Shown here piece by piece: positions 17,762 through 26,502 of a DNA stretch of 64,000 bases; the stretch's first letter is position 1; each line of letters starts with the position of its first letter. A model generated the notes under the pieces. It was not told where the DNA came from and searched no databases. It saw nothing but the letters and a program-made list of their open reading frames with translations. The position numbers and the translations under genes were made by a program. This DNA is from VAXT01 sp038040395 (GTDB taxonomy: Bacteria; Actinomycetota; Thermoleophilia; Gaiellales; Gaiellaceae): contig JBBPIJ010000004.1 in assembly GCA_038040395.1 (NCBI GenBank), positions 62,001 to 126,000 of the forward strand, in the 5' to 3' direction.

Positions 17762-18907
17762 ATGGCACCGCTCCGCGTTCTTCACGCGCCGCACAACGTC
17801 GGCAACCAGCCGCAACAACTGGCTCGCGCCGAACGGGAGGTCGGGCTCGAGAGCTGGTGCGTCTCGCTCGAGGAGACCTACCGGCGGTACCCCACGGACG
17901 AAGTGCTCCTCGAGCCACACGAAAGCAGGCTCCTCCTCGAGGCGAAGCGCTGGGGACTACTCTGGCGGGCTTTGCGCCGCTATGACATCGTCCACTTCAA
18001 CTCCGGCCAGTCGCTTCTACCTCCGCCGGCGCCCTTTTCAACCTACGCGCCGGAACGGAACTACCTGCTGAGGCGCGCTCACTACTTGTACGGCCGCGCC
18101 CTTGACATGAACGACCTCCCCCTCTTGCGGAAAGCCGGTAAGGGGATCGTGGTCACCTATCAAGGCGACGAGGCGAGGCAGGGCACGTCCTGGGGGCTTC
18201 CCGGCTCCCCGTTCGAGATTGCCTTGGCGAAGGAGGCAGATCACTACACCCTCGAAGGCGACGCGGCGAAGAGGCGGGCGATCGCCAAGATCGGCCGCTA
18301 CGCGGACCGGATCTTCTACGTCAACCCCGACCTGGCGGCGGTGTTGCCCGAGACTGCGACGTTCCTTCCGTATGCCAGCCTCGACCTGCGCGACTGGCAA
18401 CCAGTCGAGGAGAGAGGGCGGGTCTCCTCTCCTCCTCTCGTCGTGCACGCCCCGTTCCAGCAGGGCGTCAAAGGGAGCCGCTTCGTGATCGAGGCAATCC
18501 GCCGGCTGCAGGCCGAAGGAGTCGAGTTCGAGTTCGTCCTCCTCGAAGGCAAGACGATCGAAGAGGCGCGCCGGCTGTACGAGCGGGCCGACCTGCTCGT
18601 CGATCAGCTGCTCCTGGGCTGGTACGGCGGGATCGCGGTCGAGCTCATGGCTCTCGGCAAGCCGGTCCTCTGCCACATCCGCGAGTCGGACCTCGGCGTG
18701 CTGCCCGATGAGATGCGGGCCGAGCTGCCGATCATCCGCGCGACGACGGAGACGATCCACGACGTCCTCCGGGAATGGCTCACGGAGCGACGCGATGAGC
18801 TCCCGGAAATCGGCCGCCGGGGGCGGGCCTACGTCGAGCGTTGGCACGATCCGCTGAAGATCGCGGCGCAGCTGAAGAGCGTTTACGAGGAGATCGCGTC
18901 CTCGTAG
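17762..18907 (+). CDS. GT4-like glycosyltransferase, second paralogue
   Basis: 381 residues from an ATG one base after the flippase stop. It shares the pattern of the enzymes at 14112-15401 and 38411-39352: VHFNSGQSLLP, VVTYQGDEARQGT, LVVHAPFQQGVKGSRFVIEA, and LLVDQLLLGWYGGIAVELMA followed by GKPVL. No membrane helix is seen. It is the last gene of the plus-strand operon that starts at 10204. Its final 25 bases overlap the end of the convergent GT4 gene (18883-19893), so the two operons share their terminal region. Substrate unknown. Confidence 0.83.
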   Translation: MAPLRVLHAPHNVGNQPQQLARAEREVGLESWCVSLEETYRRYPTDEVLLEPHESRLLLEAKRWGLLWRALRRYDIVHFNSGQSLLPPPAPFSTYAPERNYLLRRAHYLYGRALDMNDLPLLRKAGKGIVVTYQGDEARQGTSWGLPGSPFEIALAKEADHYTLEGDAAKRRAIAKIGRYADRIFYVNPDLAAVLPETATFLPYASLDLRDWQPVEERGRVSSPPLVVHAPFQQGVKGSRFVIEAIRRLQAEGVEFEFVLLEGKTIEEARRLYERADLLVDQLLLGWYGGIAVELMALGKPVLCHIRESDLGVLPDEMRAELPIIRATTETIHDVLREWLTERRDELPEIGRRGRAYVERWHDPLKIAAQLKSVYEEIASS

Positions 18908-19893
18908 GCGCCGAGCGTGTCCTCCTCGTAGCGCTCCCAGGTGAAGCGCTCGCCGATTCGCTTTCGCGCCGCGGCGCCGAACCGCCCGCGCAGCTCCCGA
19001 TCGGCGAGCAGTCGCTGGAGTGCCTCACGCAGCGCGGCGGCGTCTCGCGGGGGGACGAGCAGGCCGGTCTCCTCGTGGACGACGAGGTCTCGAAGGCCAC
19101 CGACGTCGCCGGCGACCACCGGCCGCCCGTGGGCCATCGCCTCGGCGCAGACGACGCCGAAGCCCTCGCGATGCGACGGGCACGCGACGACTGCGGCCCG
19201 GTCGTAGTGCCCGTCGAGCTCGTCCCGCGGTACGAAGCCCAGTGCGCCGGGCACCTCGTTCCGGAGCGGCCCGTCGCCCACGACGACGAGCGGAAGGCCC
19301 TCGGCCGCGGCGACGAGCTCTCGAACCCCTTTCTCGGCGGAGAGACGGCCTGCGTACAACACGTGAGGCGGCTCGGCCTCGTCGGCGACTCGCTCCGGGA
19401 GGTCGACTCCGGTCGGGATCGTCCGAACCTCGCCGGCCCCGAGCCGGCGGGCATCATTGGCGAGCGCAGTCGAGGGGGCGATCACGAGCCGTGCCCGCGA
19501 CAGCACGACGCGAGCCAGAGCGGGCGCCCGCCGCGCGAGCTCGAGATCGGTCCCGTGGACAGAGACCACGAACGGCTTCCTCGTTGCCAGCGCGACGACT
19601 CCGGTCGGCAGCCAGTGCGCGTGGACGAGGTCTGCGCCCCGAGCAGCCCGGCGCGCAGCTCGGGCGAAGCCGCCGAGCATGAGCGGCAGCGCGAGGGCCA
19701 GGTACGGCCTCCGGCGCAGGTTGGCGGCGACTCCGTGCTCGTAGGCGATTCCGTAGTGGCGGAAGCTCGCCGGCGAGACGACGTCCAGCTCCAGGCCTCG
19801 CTGCCGGAGGCGGTCTACGCCGTCGGCGAGAAACCGCCCCGCAACATCGTCAGCGTTTCGAGGGTACGAGGTGGTGAGTACGACGACTCTCAA
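18883..19893 (-). CDS. GT4 glycosyltransferase (group 1)
   Basis: 336 residues if started at the TTG at 19893, which overlaps the stop of the ligase gene by four bases (TTGA). The in-frame stretch further upstream is the shadow of that gene. It is a GT-B enzyme: RVVVLTTSYPRNAD at the start, HAHWLPTG, VSVHGTD, IAPSTALA, YAGRLSAEKGV and the donor-binding SHREGFGVVCAEAMAHG with its E-x7-E spacing. It ends with LGAYEDAISS and converges on the upstream operon with a 25-base overlap. The sugar transferred is unknown; NDP-hexose retaining enzymes are the norm. Confidence 0.88.
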   Translation of the reverse strand: MRVVVLTTSYPRNADDVAGRFLADGVDRLRQRGLELDVVSPASFRHYGIAYEHGVAANLRRRPYLALALPLMLGGFARAARRAARGADLVHAHWLPTGVVALATRKPFVVSVHGTDLELARRAPALARVVLSRARLVIAPSTALANDARRLGAGEVRTIPTGVDLPERVADEAEPPHVLYAGRLSAEKGVRELVAAAEGLPLVVVGDGPLRNEVPGALGFVPRDELDGHYDRAAVVACPSHREGFGVVCAEAMAHGRPVVAGDVGGLRDLVVHEETGLLVPPRDAAALREALQRLLADRELRGRFGAAARKRIGERFTWERYEEDTLGAYEDAISS

Positions 19894-21251
19894 CGCGGAG
19901 CGACTCTGCGGCCGAACACGATTGGAGCCGTCAGCGCGAGCAACGCAAGCGCATAGAAGTAATAGAACTGCATCGTCAGATAGAACGCGTTGGCCGCGAT
20001 CGTCCCCGCGATGGCGGCCGTGAGCCCCCACGCGAGTGGGCGAACCCGCGCCGCAACCGGATCGCCCGCTGCGGCAAGCGCGCGCCCGATTCTCCGCGTT
20101 ACCTGGAGCCGCTGGAACAGGTAGACGAGGAACAACGCGAAGACGATCGTCCCGATGAGCCCGGTCTCCACGACGGTCGCGACGTAGTAGGAGTGCGCGC
20201 CCCAGCGAGTCCGCCCGGTGACGAACTCGAAGTACTCCGAGAACGTGTTCAGGCCGAAGCCGAAGAGCGGGTGCGCGTGAATCGTCTGCGGAATGAAGTC
20301 GTAGACCTGGAGGTGCAGTGTCGAGGACGAGTCACTCGTCTGCAGCCGCGCGTGGAGGATGTTCGAGAAGTAGTCGAGCCTCCGCACGACTATGAGCCCC
20401 AGGAGCGCTGCAACGGCGCCGAGAGGCACGAGGAGGGCGCGCGTCAGGAGCAGAGGCCGGTAGACGACGGCGAGCAGCGCGCCGCCGACCGCGAGCCCGA
20501 GGAAGCCGCTCCGGGAGAGCGTCGACAGCTCGACGATCAACAGGAACCCGAGCAGGACGGCTAGCGGCACGCGCAGCCTGTGTCCGCGCTCGAGGCGCAG
20601 GTAGAGGGGCGTCAGGAGCAGCAGCGGGACGACGAGCATCACGCCGAGATGGTTTGCGTCCCCGGTCAGTGCGTTGACGCGGTAGACGCTCGACTCGCCC
20701 ACCGCGCCCCAGATGTTGATCGTCGCGGCCCCGCCCGTGATCGGATTGAGGACGAGCGCATCGAGATTCCGCCCTGCGAGCGTGGCCGCGAGTTGCAGGA
20801 TCCCGTACATCGCATTCGCCGCGAAGCCCGCGATGAACCAGCCGACCGTTCGCCAGTAGAAGCGCTCGGGGCGCCGCGCGAGATAAGCGACTCCGGCGGC
20901 GACGAACGCGAAATGGATCGCGAACTTCGTCAGGCCTTTCTCGTAGAGCGAAAGTGCCTGTTTCGTCTCGATATTGAAGAATCCGAAGAGGTAGACGACG
21001 AGCAGGGCGACGCCGAAGCCGAGGACGGCGAGCGCGGTGGGCGGCACGAGGCGGTCCCGTCCGCTGATCCGGGCGGCGACGAAGGCGACGAGGAAGAGCA
21101 GCGCCAGCACGTCGGCGAGATTCACGCGCCCGGCGACGTTCCAGTACACGTTCTGAAACGAGACCGCGAAGACCGTCGCCAGGAAGAAGAAGGCGAGGAG
21201 GCGCCCCCGAGACGTGTCGACAGTCTGTCGCAACGTCTGCTTGGCGCTCAT
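19890..21251 (-). CDS. O-antigen ligase/polymerase-like membrane protein (Wzy/WaaL family)
   Basis: 453 residues with about 11-12 membrane helices. The large periplasmic loop carries SSSTLHLQVYDF, HAHPLFGFGLNTFSEYF and SYYVATVVETGLIG, the H-P-x-x-G-x-G pattern of the O-antigen ligase superfamily. Helices before it include STLSRSGFLGLAVGGALLAV. Such proteins polymerise lipid-linked repeat units (Wzy) or ligate glycan to an acceptor (WaaL); sequence alone does not decide which. It sits between two GT4 genes with four-base overlaps on both sides. A second such protein is at 40832-42304. Confidence 0.87.
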   Translation of the reverse strand: MSAKQTLRQTVDTSRGRLLAFFFLATVFAVSFQNVYWNVAGRVNLADVLALLFLVAFVAARISGRDRLVPPTALAVLGFGVALLVVYLFGFFNIETKQALSLYEKGLTKFAIHFAFVAAGVAYLARRPERFYWRTVGWFIAGFAANAMYGILQLAATLAGRNLDALVLNPITGGAATINIWGAVGESSVYRVNALTGDANHLGVMLVVPLLLLTPLYLRLERGHRLRVPLAVLLGFLLIVELSTLSRSGFLGLAVGGALLAVVYRPLLLTRALLVPLGAVAALLGLIVVRRLDYFSNILHARLQTSDSSSTLHLQVYDFIPQTIHAHPLFGFGLNTFSEYFEFVTGRTRWGAHSYYVATVVETGLIGTIVFALFLVYLFQRLQVTRRIGRALAAAGDPVAARVRPLAWGLTAAIAGTIAANAFYLTMQFYYFYALALLALTAPIVFGRRVAPR

Positions 21252-22492
21252 CCGAGGCTCCTGAGGACCTCGGCGAATTCGCCCGAGCGAGTACGGCGCG
21301 AGAGCTGCTCCCGGAGTTCGGGCGAAAGGCTCCCGTTTTCGAGGGCGCCTTTTTTCCAGCGGGCGCGCAGCCCGGTGATGGCCGCCTCGAGAGCAGCGAC
21401 ATCGTCCGGCGCAACGACGACGCCCGCATCTGCGCGGCGCACGAGATCTGCGGCGACGCCGTCTGTCGGCACCGCTGCGAGGATCGGTCGCTCGGCGGCG
21501 AGATACTCGAAGATCTTGCCGGACGGGACGGTCTTTCCCCGCCCTCCTGCCTCGGGCAGGAGCAGGAGGAGCGCCTCGGAGTCGCGCTGGAGCCCGAGTG
21601 CCGCGCGCCGCGGAACGTGTGGGATCTCCTCCACGCGATCGCCCAGACCGAGTGCGTCGGCGAAATCTCGGTCGGCCGATCGCAGCCCGCCGACGAACCG
21701 AGCGACTACGTCTCCGTTCGCCTCGGCGAGAGCTCTCAGGAACGGCCTGGGATCGCGATGCCCGAAGAAGCTGCCCGTGTGCGTGATCCGGAAGCGCTCC
21801 CCTCGCCGGTACTCGAGCCCCTCGAAGTCGTCGAAGTCGCAGCCGTTCGGAATCGTCTCGACCCGCTCCGCACCGAGGTCCCGCATCTCCTGCGAGATCG
21901 CGTCCGAGACGGTGATGACGGCGTCGGCACGGTTCGCCACCATCTGCGCGACAAAAACCTGGCCGCGCTCCTTGACCCGCACCGCGAGCCGGTCGACCCG
22001 CCGATCCGGGTTTGCGGCGACCGAGTCACGCAGGTCGGCGACCCAGCGGACGCCAGTCGCCTGCTTGACGGCAGCACCGATCAGGTTGACGGAAGCCGGC
22101 GGAGACGTCGTGACGACGATGTCGATTCCCTCCTCGCGGACGATTCGCCGCGCGGCCGGGATCGCCGTCAGCCCCCAGCTGACGAACTCGTCGGGGACCA
22201 GCAAGCGGCGCGAGAAGAGCGCAGCCTGCCGGAGCGCGCGGTCGGCGCCCGAGAGCCCGTGCAGCTCCTCGGCCGGCAATCGTCCGCGCGGGCCTACGTA
22301 GCGGGCGCGATGAACCGTCGCCTGGGGCGGGATGTCCAGCTCGTCGTCGCGCGCAACCCATTTCGGGTCGTCGGGCGCGAGCACGTGCGTCTCGATCCCG
22401 AGCTCGGGCAGGTGGGTCGCGAGCTTCAAGGGCCGCGCCACCCCCCCGCCGCCCGCGGGTGGGAAGTACATCGTCACGAGGAGCACCTTCAC
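21248..22492 (-). CDS. GT4 glycosyltransferase
   Basis: 414 residues from an ATG at 22492. It opens with VLLVTMYFPPAGGGGVARP, the glycine-rich loop of GT-B enzymes that start on the outer face of the N-domain. VTTSPPASVNL, AVITVSDAIS, TIPNGCDFDDF, ITHTGSFFG and LLLLPEAGGRGKTVPSGKIFEYLA follow. The last segment stands for the donor site and has the K-x-x-E-Y spacing of FucNAc/ManNAc transferase relatives. It overlaps the ligase gene by four bases. Sugar unknown. Confidence 0.87.
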   Translation of the reverse strand: MKVLLVTMYFPPAGGGGVARPLKLATHLPELGIETHVLAPDDPKWVARDDELDIPPQATVHRARYVGPRGRLPAEELHGLSGADRALRQAALFSRRLLVPDEFVSWGLTAIPAARRIVREEGIDIVVTTSPPASVNLIGAAVKQATGVRWVADLRDSVAANPDRRVDRLAVRVKERGQVFVAQMVANRADAVITVSDAISQEMRDLGAERVETIPNGCDFDDFEGLEYRRGERFRITHTGSFFGHRDPRPFLRALAEANGDVVARFVGGLRSADRDFADALGLGDRVEEIPHVPRRAALGLQRDSEALLLLLPEAGGRGKTVPSGKIFEYLAAERPILAAVPTDGVAADLVRRADAGVVVAPDDVAALEAAITGLRARWKKGALENGSLSPELREQLSRRTRSGEFAEVLRSLG

Positions 22493-22520
22493 GGGCGCCT
22501 ACGTTAGCCGGACGCGGCGG

Positions 22521-23336
22521 CTAAGCCGGGAGGGGCCTGGTGCGGCGACCGACCACCGTGAAGAGCGGCTTGCGCCTACCGGCGAAGCGCTGCACGTGGT
22601 AGCGGACGGTCGTGTCCTCGAAGCCGAGGATCCCGAGCATCTGCTTGATCGCGGCCGGCGTGAAGTGCCACCAGGACTCGCGTGGCTGGACTCGCTCGAA
22701 GTTCGGCAGGAACGCCATGTTCGGCTTCAGCAGGCTCGCCGCCATCTGCGGCAGCGAGTAGCGCAGCGACGGGTTCTCCGTGACGATCACCGTCTCGGTC
22801 GTCAGGCGAAGAGCGCGCTCGAGCGCCAGAAACGGGTCGCGGAAGTGTCGAAGCACGTTGCCGAATGTCGCCACCTCGACGCGGCCGATCTCCTCCGGGA
22901 TCTCGTAGACGGTGCCGTAGACGACCTTTGCCGACGATTCGAAAGCCCGGTGCGCGAGCCACCAGCTGTTGTTCAGCTTCAGCAAGTGCTCGCGGCGCTC
23001 TGACTCGAACGCGGCGTGGTCGTACTGCGCGTACGGCACGACGTCCCACGACTGCTTGTCCGAGAGGTCGTAGGCGACGACGTCGGCGCCGCGGCCCTCC
23101 ATCGTGAAGCAGAGGAACCCGCTTGCCGTCCCGACTTCGAGCACGCGCTTGTCGGCGAGGTCGATCCCGCCGAGGTACTCGTCGACGCCGCCGCGGAGGT
23201 CCCACGGGCCTTCTACGAGCCCGTAACCAGGGATCTCCATCGAGTGGTAGAAGTAGCACTCCTCGAGATCGGTGACTGTGCGCGGCTCCGCGTAGACGGA
23301 AGTCCCGGAAGCAGTCACAGTCTCCTGCCCAGTCAT
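22521..23336 (-). CDS. SAM-dependent methyltransferase
   Basis: 271 residues from the ATG at 23336; an in-frame start at 23369 would run into the divergent peptidase gene. It has LEVGTASGFLCFTMEGRGADVVAYDLS-like motif I and II spacing (about residues 66-92), then a long insert with NNSWWLAHRAFES and FGNVLRHFRDPFLALERAL. This is the layout of DUF1698/tRNA-mo5U-like methyltransferases that occur in glycan loci. Being 28 bases upstream of the GT4 gene, it probably heads the minus-strand operon down to 18883. The true substrate is unknown. Confidence 0.85.
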   Translation of the reverse strand: MTGQETVTASGTSVYAEPRTVTDLEECYFYHSMEIPGYGLVEGPWDLRGGVDEYLGGIDLADKRVLEVGTASGFLCFTMEGRGADVVAYDLSDKQSWDVVPYAQYDHAAFESERREHLLKLNNSWWLAHRAFESSAKVVYGTVYEIPEEIGRVEVATFGNVLRHFRDPFLALERALRLTTETVIVTENPSLRYSLPQMAASLLKPNMAFLPNFERVQPRESWWHFTPAAIKQMLGILGFEDTTVRYHVQRFAGRRKPLFTVVGRRTRPLPA

Positions 23337-23376
23337 GACGCGGCACCCTAGCGAAATGCGTTGGTACAACTCAGCT

Positions 23377-24270
23377 GTGAGCCGACCGCTGCGGTTCCTC
23401 CTGGGGCTCGCCGTCCTGGCATTGCTCGTGCCGGCGGCGGCGTCCGCGTACTCGTGGCCGCTTCGACCTTTCTACGAGGCGCATGCGATCCGCGGCTATT
23501 TCAACGACCCGCGGCTCTCCGGCGCCGAGACGGGATTCCACTTCGGCGTCGACATCTCAGCGGCAGACGGAACGCCTGTGTATGCGATCGAGGGCGGGAA
23601 GGCGAGGGTTCGCGGCGGCAGCATCGTCTCGATCGTCCCGAAACGAGGAGGGCATCGCCTCTCCTACTGGCACGTGATCCCGGTCCTCCTCCCCAATCAA
23701 CGTGTCCGCCGCCATCAGCTGATCGGGCACGTCGCCCCGGGCGCCGGGCATGTGCACCTCGCCGAGTACAGGGACGGGACCTACATCAACCCGCTGAGGA
23801 TCGGCGGCCTCGCGCCGTACATCGACGACACCGTGCCCGAGATACCGAGGGTCAGCTTCTACTCGTCCGGGAACCCGATTCCGTCGGACAGCGTGAGCGG
23901 CGTCATCAACGTCACCGTGGATGCCCACGATTCCTCGCCCCTGCCGCTGCCCCCGGCCGAGTGGGCGCAGGCGAGACTCGCGCCGACCTTCATCCGCTGG
24001 CGACTCGTCCAGGGTCAGAACATCGTCAGGGACTGGGAGACCGCCGTCGACTTCCGGACGTTCGTGCTGCCTCTGTCGCTCTTCGACTTCGTCTACGCCC
24101 CGGGCACGTATCAGAACCGGCCGAACCGCCCCGGCCGGTACGAGTACTTCCTGGCGCACGACTTCGACACGGCGCTCCTTCCGAACGGCGCCTACGTGCT
24201 CCAGGTCGATGCGCTCGACGACCAGGAGAACCTCGGTCAGGCGTCGTTCGCGTTCACGGTCCGGAACTAG
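23377..24270 (+). CDS. secreted M23 (LytM-type) metallopeptidase-like protein
   Basis: 297 residues from a GTG at 23377; ATGs at 23356 and 23335 are in frame, but the GTG gives the cleanest signal peptide (RFLLGLAVLALLVPAAASA). The M23 zinc ligands are intact: FHFGVD gives His55 and Asp59, and the HVHLAE motif supplies the last H-x-H pair. A C-terminal half of Ig-like beta strands (about 165-297) is of unknown use. The enzyme would cut peptidoglycan cross-links or act as an activator outside the cell. The element at 24268-24431 provides its TAG stop codon. Confidence 0.85.
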   Translation: MSRPLRFLLGLAVLALLVPAAASAYSWPLRPFYEAHAIRGYFNDPRLSGAETGFHFGVDISAADGTPVYAIEGGKARVRGGSIVSIVPKRGGHRLSYWHVIPVLLPNQRVRRHQLIGHVAPGAGHVHLAEYRDGTYINPLRIGGLAPYIDDTVPEIPRVSFYSSGNPIPSDSVSGVINVTVDAHDSSPLPLPPAEWAQARLAPTFIRWRLVQGQNIVRDWETAVDFRTFVLPLSLFDFVYAPGTYQNRPNRPGRYEYFLAHDFDTALLPNGAYVLQVDALDDQENLGQASFAFTVRN

Positions 24271-24431
24271 GAGGGTTCGGCGGGACGTTGCTCGTCGCTG
24301 GGGTGCGATGCTCGTTCCGAGGCCGCGGACGCAGGGAGCCCCGATAGTCGAACTATCGGGGCGACTGAGGACCCGGCCTCGGGGCGAGCAGCGCGGCCCA
24401 GCGGCTCAGCCATGTTTCGCCGAACCCTCCT
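24268..24431. repeat. long palindromic intergenic element, copy 1 (partner at 59523-59688)
   Basis: A ~164-base, almost fully self-complementary sequence. The ends are TAGGAGGGTTCGGCG and CGCCGAACCCTCC. The middle is an 11-bp perfect hairpin, GCCCCGATAGT/ACTATCGGGGC with loop CGA (24338-24362). Between these, the arms pair with CCGAGGCC, GCTCG and CGCTGGG blocks. It fills the gap between two convergent genes. Its left TAG is the stop codon of the M23 gene, and its right end encodes the last eight codons and the stop of the membrane-protein gene. It is very similar to the copy at 59.5 kb and in the same orientation. No coding frame or transposase is associated with it. Confidence 0.9.
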
Positions 24432-26502
24432 TCAGCCTGTAGAGAACGAAGCGCTCGTCCTCGTAGGCCTTCGGCAACGGGAGCTGGAGGTCGAATCGCC
24501 GCTGGGCGACGACGACCCACTCGGCCTGGTAGCGACGCGGGATCGCAAGGCTGCCGGTGCGGAGGAAGTCGATCACCGCCTGGCGCCGATGCTCCGGCTG
24601 GTTCTCCTTGGTATCGGCGACATGAGCGGGCGGAGCGGCCGCGACATAGACAGGCGCCGCGCCCTCGATGCGGTAACTCGTCTCGAGGTCCGAGAACACG
24701 ACGTCCCTGGGCCGAACCTCGGTGCGCAGCGCGTGGACGAGCCCGGGCGTGAGACGGAAGCGGTCCGGTTCGTCCTGCTTCAGATAGGCGATCCCCGCGA
24801 GGCCCACCGGCGCGACCAGGGAGAGCGCCACGGCAGCGGTCCAGATTGGTGCGGCTTCGGCGAGCCCTCGGCGAACGACCGCCGCGACGATCAGGCCCGC
24901 AGCCGCGCCGGCAAGCGCGAACCACACCGGCCACGCGGGCCCGCCCACGACGAGGAAGTACGAGAACTCTCCGGGGTAGACGAGCTGGAGGAGCCCCCCG
25001 GCGCCGAATGCGGCGAGGCAGCCTGCGAGTCGGAGCCGGCCGAGCAGGCTCGCTGCGCCCGCGACGGCGAACGGAATCGGCAGGAACGCGGCCAGCCGCC
25101 GAGCCTGAGAGAGCGAGACGGCGTCCGAGAGGTGGTCAAAAGCCCAGGGGAAGAGCACCAGGGCCAGAATGGCGAGGGAGCCACCGAGAACGTATGCGGC
25201 CCAGCGGCGCGGCCCGGCCAGGGCAGCGAGTGGGATCGCGAGCAGGCCGGCGACGGCGATGGCGCCGCCGCGCGAGATCGTCTCGGGCGAAAGTCGCAGC
25301 AAGCCGCCGATCACGTCGATCTGGCCCGAGTAGTGCGCAATGTCTTCCGCGCGCTTCGCCGCTTCGGGCTGGTGCGAGACCGTCTTGTCCACGATCGGTT
25401 TCAGCCAGAGGGCGTACAGCAGCGCGGGCAGGAGCACCGCCGGCAGCGCCGCGGCGAGGCGTAGCGCCTCCCGCCAGCGGGTCGTCGCGAGCACGACGCG
25501 CGCGGCCAGGAAGCCCGCCAGCGGGACGACGACGAAGAAGGCATACGTCGGATGGACGAGGGCCAGGGCGAGCCCGGCCGCGGCGATGGAGAGCACGCCG
25601 CGCCACCGGCCGCCGGCCGCGATCGAGAAGACGAGGGCGAGCAGCGCCGGCGTGATGAGCGCGCGCGCAACTGTGGGTGGGAGAGCCAAGAAGTCGAAGG
25701 ACCCTGTGCCCGAGCGCGAGAACCCGAGCAGGGCGACCTGAGCGGCTGCGGTCGCGATCCCGCCGCCGAAGGAGCGGAAGAGCGCCGCGCCGGCGGCATA
25801 TGCGAGCACGACCGCGAGCGGTGTGAGGATCGCCGGCAGGTGCGTGAGCGCAACGGCGGGATCGACGTCGGCCAGGCGGGCGATCAACGCAACCGCGGAG
25901 TGCCAGACGGGGAACGCGTAGCCGGGGTGGAGCCCGCCGTGCTTGAACTCGTTGAGCACGTTGAGCGAAGTGAGATCGAGGGCTTCGAGCTTCCGGATCC
26001 GCCCCAGATGGAACAGGCCGTCTCCGTAGATCGTGTTCGCGGCCCACCAGACCGCCGCCGCGAAGACCACACCGCCCGCGGCGACCGCGGCGAGAGCCCG
26101 CCGCTCGGTCGGTTCAGAGGCGACCGGCGAGCGCAGGAGCGCAGGCACTAGCGCGGCCACGCCGAAGCCGGCGAGTAGCCAGAGCGTCGTCGCGATGGTG
26201 CCGTCGAGCGCAAAGGTCAGCGCGAGCGCCCCCGCGAGGGCGGCCAGGCTCCAGACGAACGAGGCGGCGAGGGCAACGCCGAAGGCGGCCGGGCGGCCGA
26301 GCGCGCGCACGAAGATGCCGCCGGGAAGGAGTAGCACGCAGGCGGCTGCAGCGGTCAAGCGGAGAACGAGCCCCGGCCCGTGCGCGGGGAGCAGCCGGCC
26401 GAGCGCGAGCGCGGCAGGCGCCGCGGCGAGGAGCGCCAGGAAGAGCGCGGCCGATCCGATCCGCCCGGCGCCGACGCGGTAGATGCGCATCGGCACGCTC
26501 AC
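24406..26502 (-). CDS. large polytopic membrane protein, GT-C-like
   Basis: About 698 residues if started at the GTG at 26502, which overlaps the deacetylase stop by four bases; starts at 26511 and 26490 are also in frame. It has around 14-16 membrane helices, with a periplasmic stretch YGDGLFHLGRIRKLEALD and FPVWHSAVALIARL in the first large loop, as in GT-C-type transferases of the DUF6541 kind. A soluble C-terminal domain of about 110 residues follows. It may transfer a sugar from a polyprenyl-phosphate donor outside the membrane (inference from topology only). The last residues KEGSAKHG and the stop are supplied by the palindromic element. Confidence 0.78.
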   Translation of the reverse strand: MSVPMRIYRVGAGRIGSAALFLALLAAAPAALALGRLLPAHGPGLVLRLTAAAACVLLLPGGIFVRALGRPAAFGVALAASFVWSLAALAGALALTFALDGTIATTLWLLAGFGVAALVPALLRSPVASEPTERRALAAVAAGGVVFAAAVWWAANTIYGDGLFHLGRIRKLEALDLTSLNVLNEFKHGGLHPGYAFPVWHSAVALIARLADVDPAVALTHLPAILTPLAVVLAYAAGAALFRSFGGGIATAAAQVALLGFSRSGTGSFDFLALPPTVARALITPALLALVFSIAAGGRWRGVLSIAAAGLALALVHPTYAFFVVVPLAGFLAARVVLATTRWREALRLAAALPAVLLPALLYALWLKPIVDKTVSHQPEAAKRAEDIAHYSGQIDVIGGLLRLSPETISRGGAIAVAGLLAIPLAALAGPRRWAAYVLGGSLAILALVLFPWAFDHLSDAVSLSQARRLAAFLPIPFAVAGAASLLGRLRLAGCLAAFGAGGLLQLVYPGEFSYFLVVGGPAWPVWFALAGAAAGLIVAAVVRRGLAEAAPIWTAAVALSLVAPVGLAGIAYLKQDEPDRFRLTPGLVHALRTEVRPRDVVFSDLETSYRIEGAAPVYVAAAPPAHVADTKENQPEHRRQAVIDFLRTGSLAIPRRYQAEWVVVAQRRFDLQLPLPKAYEDERFVLYRLKEGSAKHG

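Noticed and set aside
18883..18907. 25-base overlap of convergent GT genes as a possible frameshift or deletion scar
   Set aside because: Both proteins keep their normal C-terminal regions. Short convergent overlaps also occur at 36089-36105 and 54531-54547, so this is normal packing here.
20580..22301. 573-codon plus-strand frame across the ligase and GT4 genes
   Set aside because: Arg/Ser/Pro-rich, no hydrophobic core or motif, fully antisense to two well-recognised genes.
24338..24362. Inner hairpin of the repeat as an ordinary intrinsic terminator
   Set aside because: No T-run follows, and the pairing extends through the whole 165-base element. A simple terminator does not explain the conserved arms.
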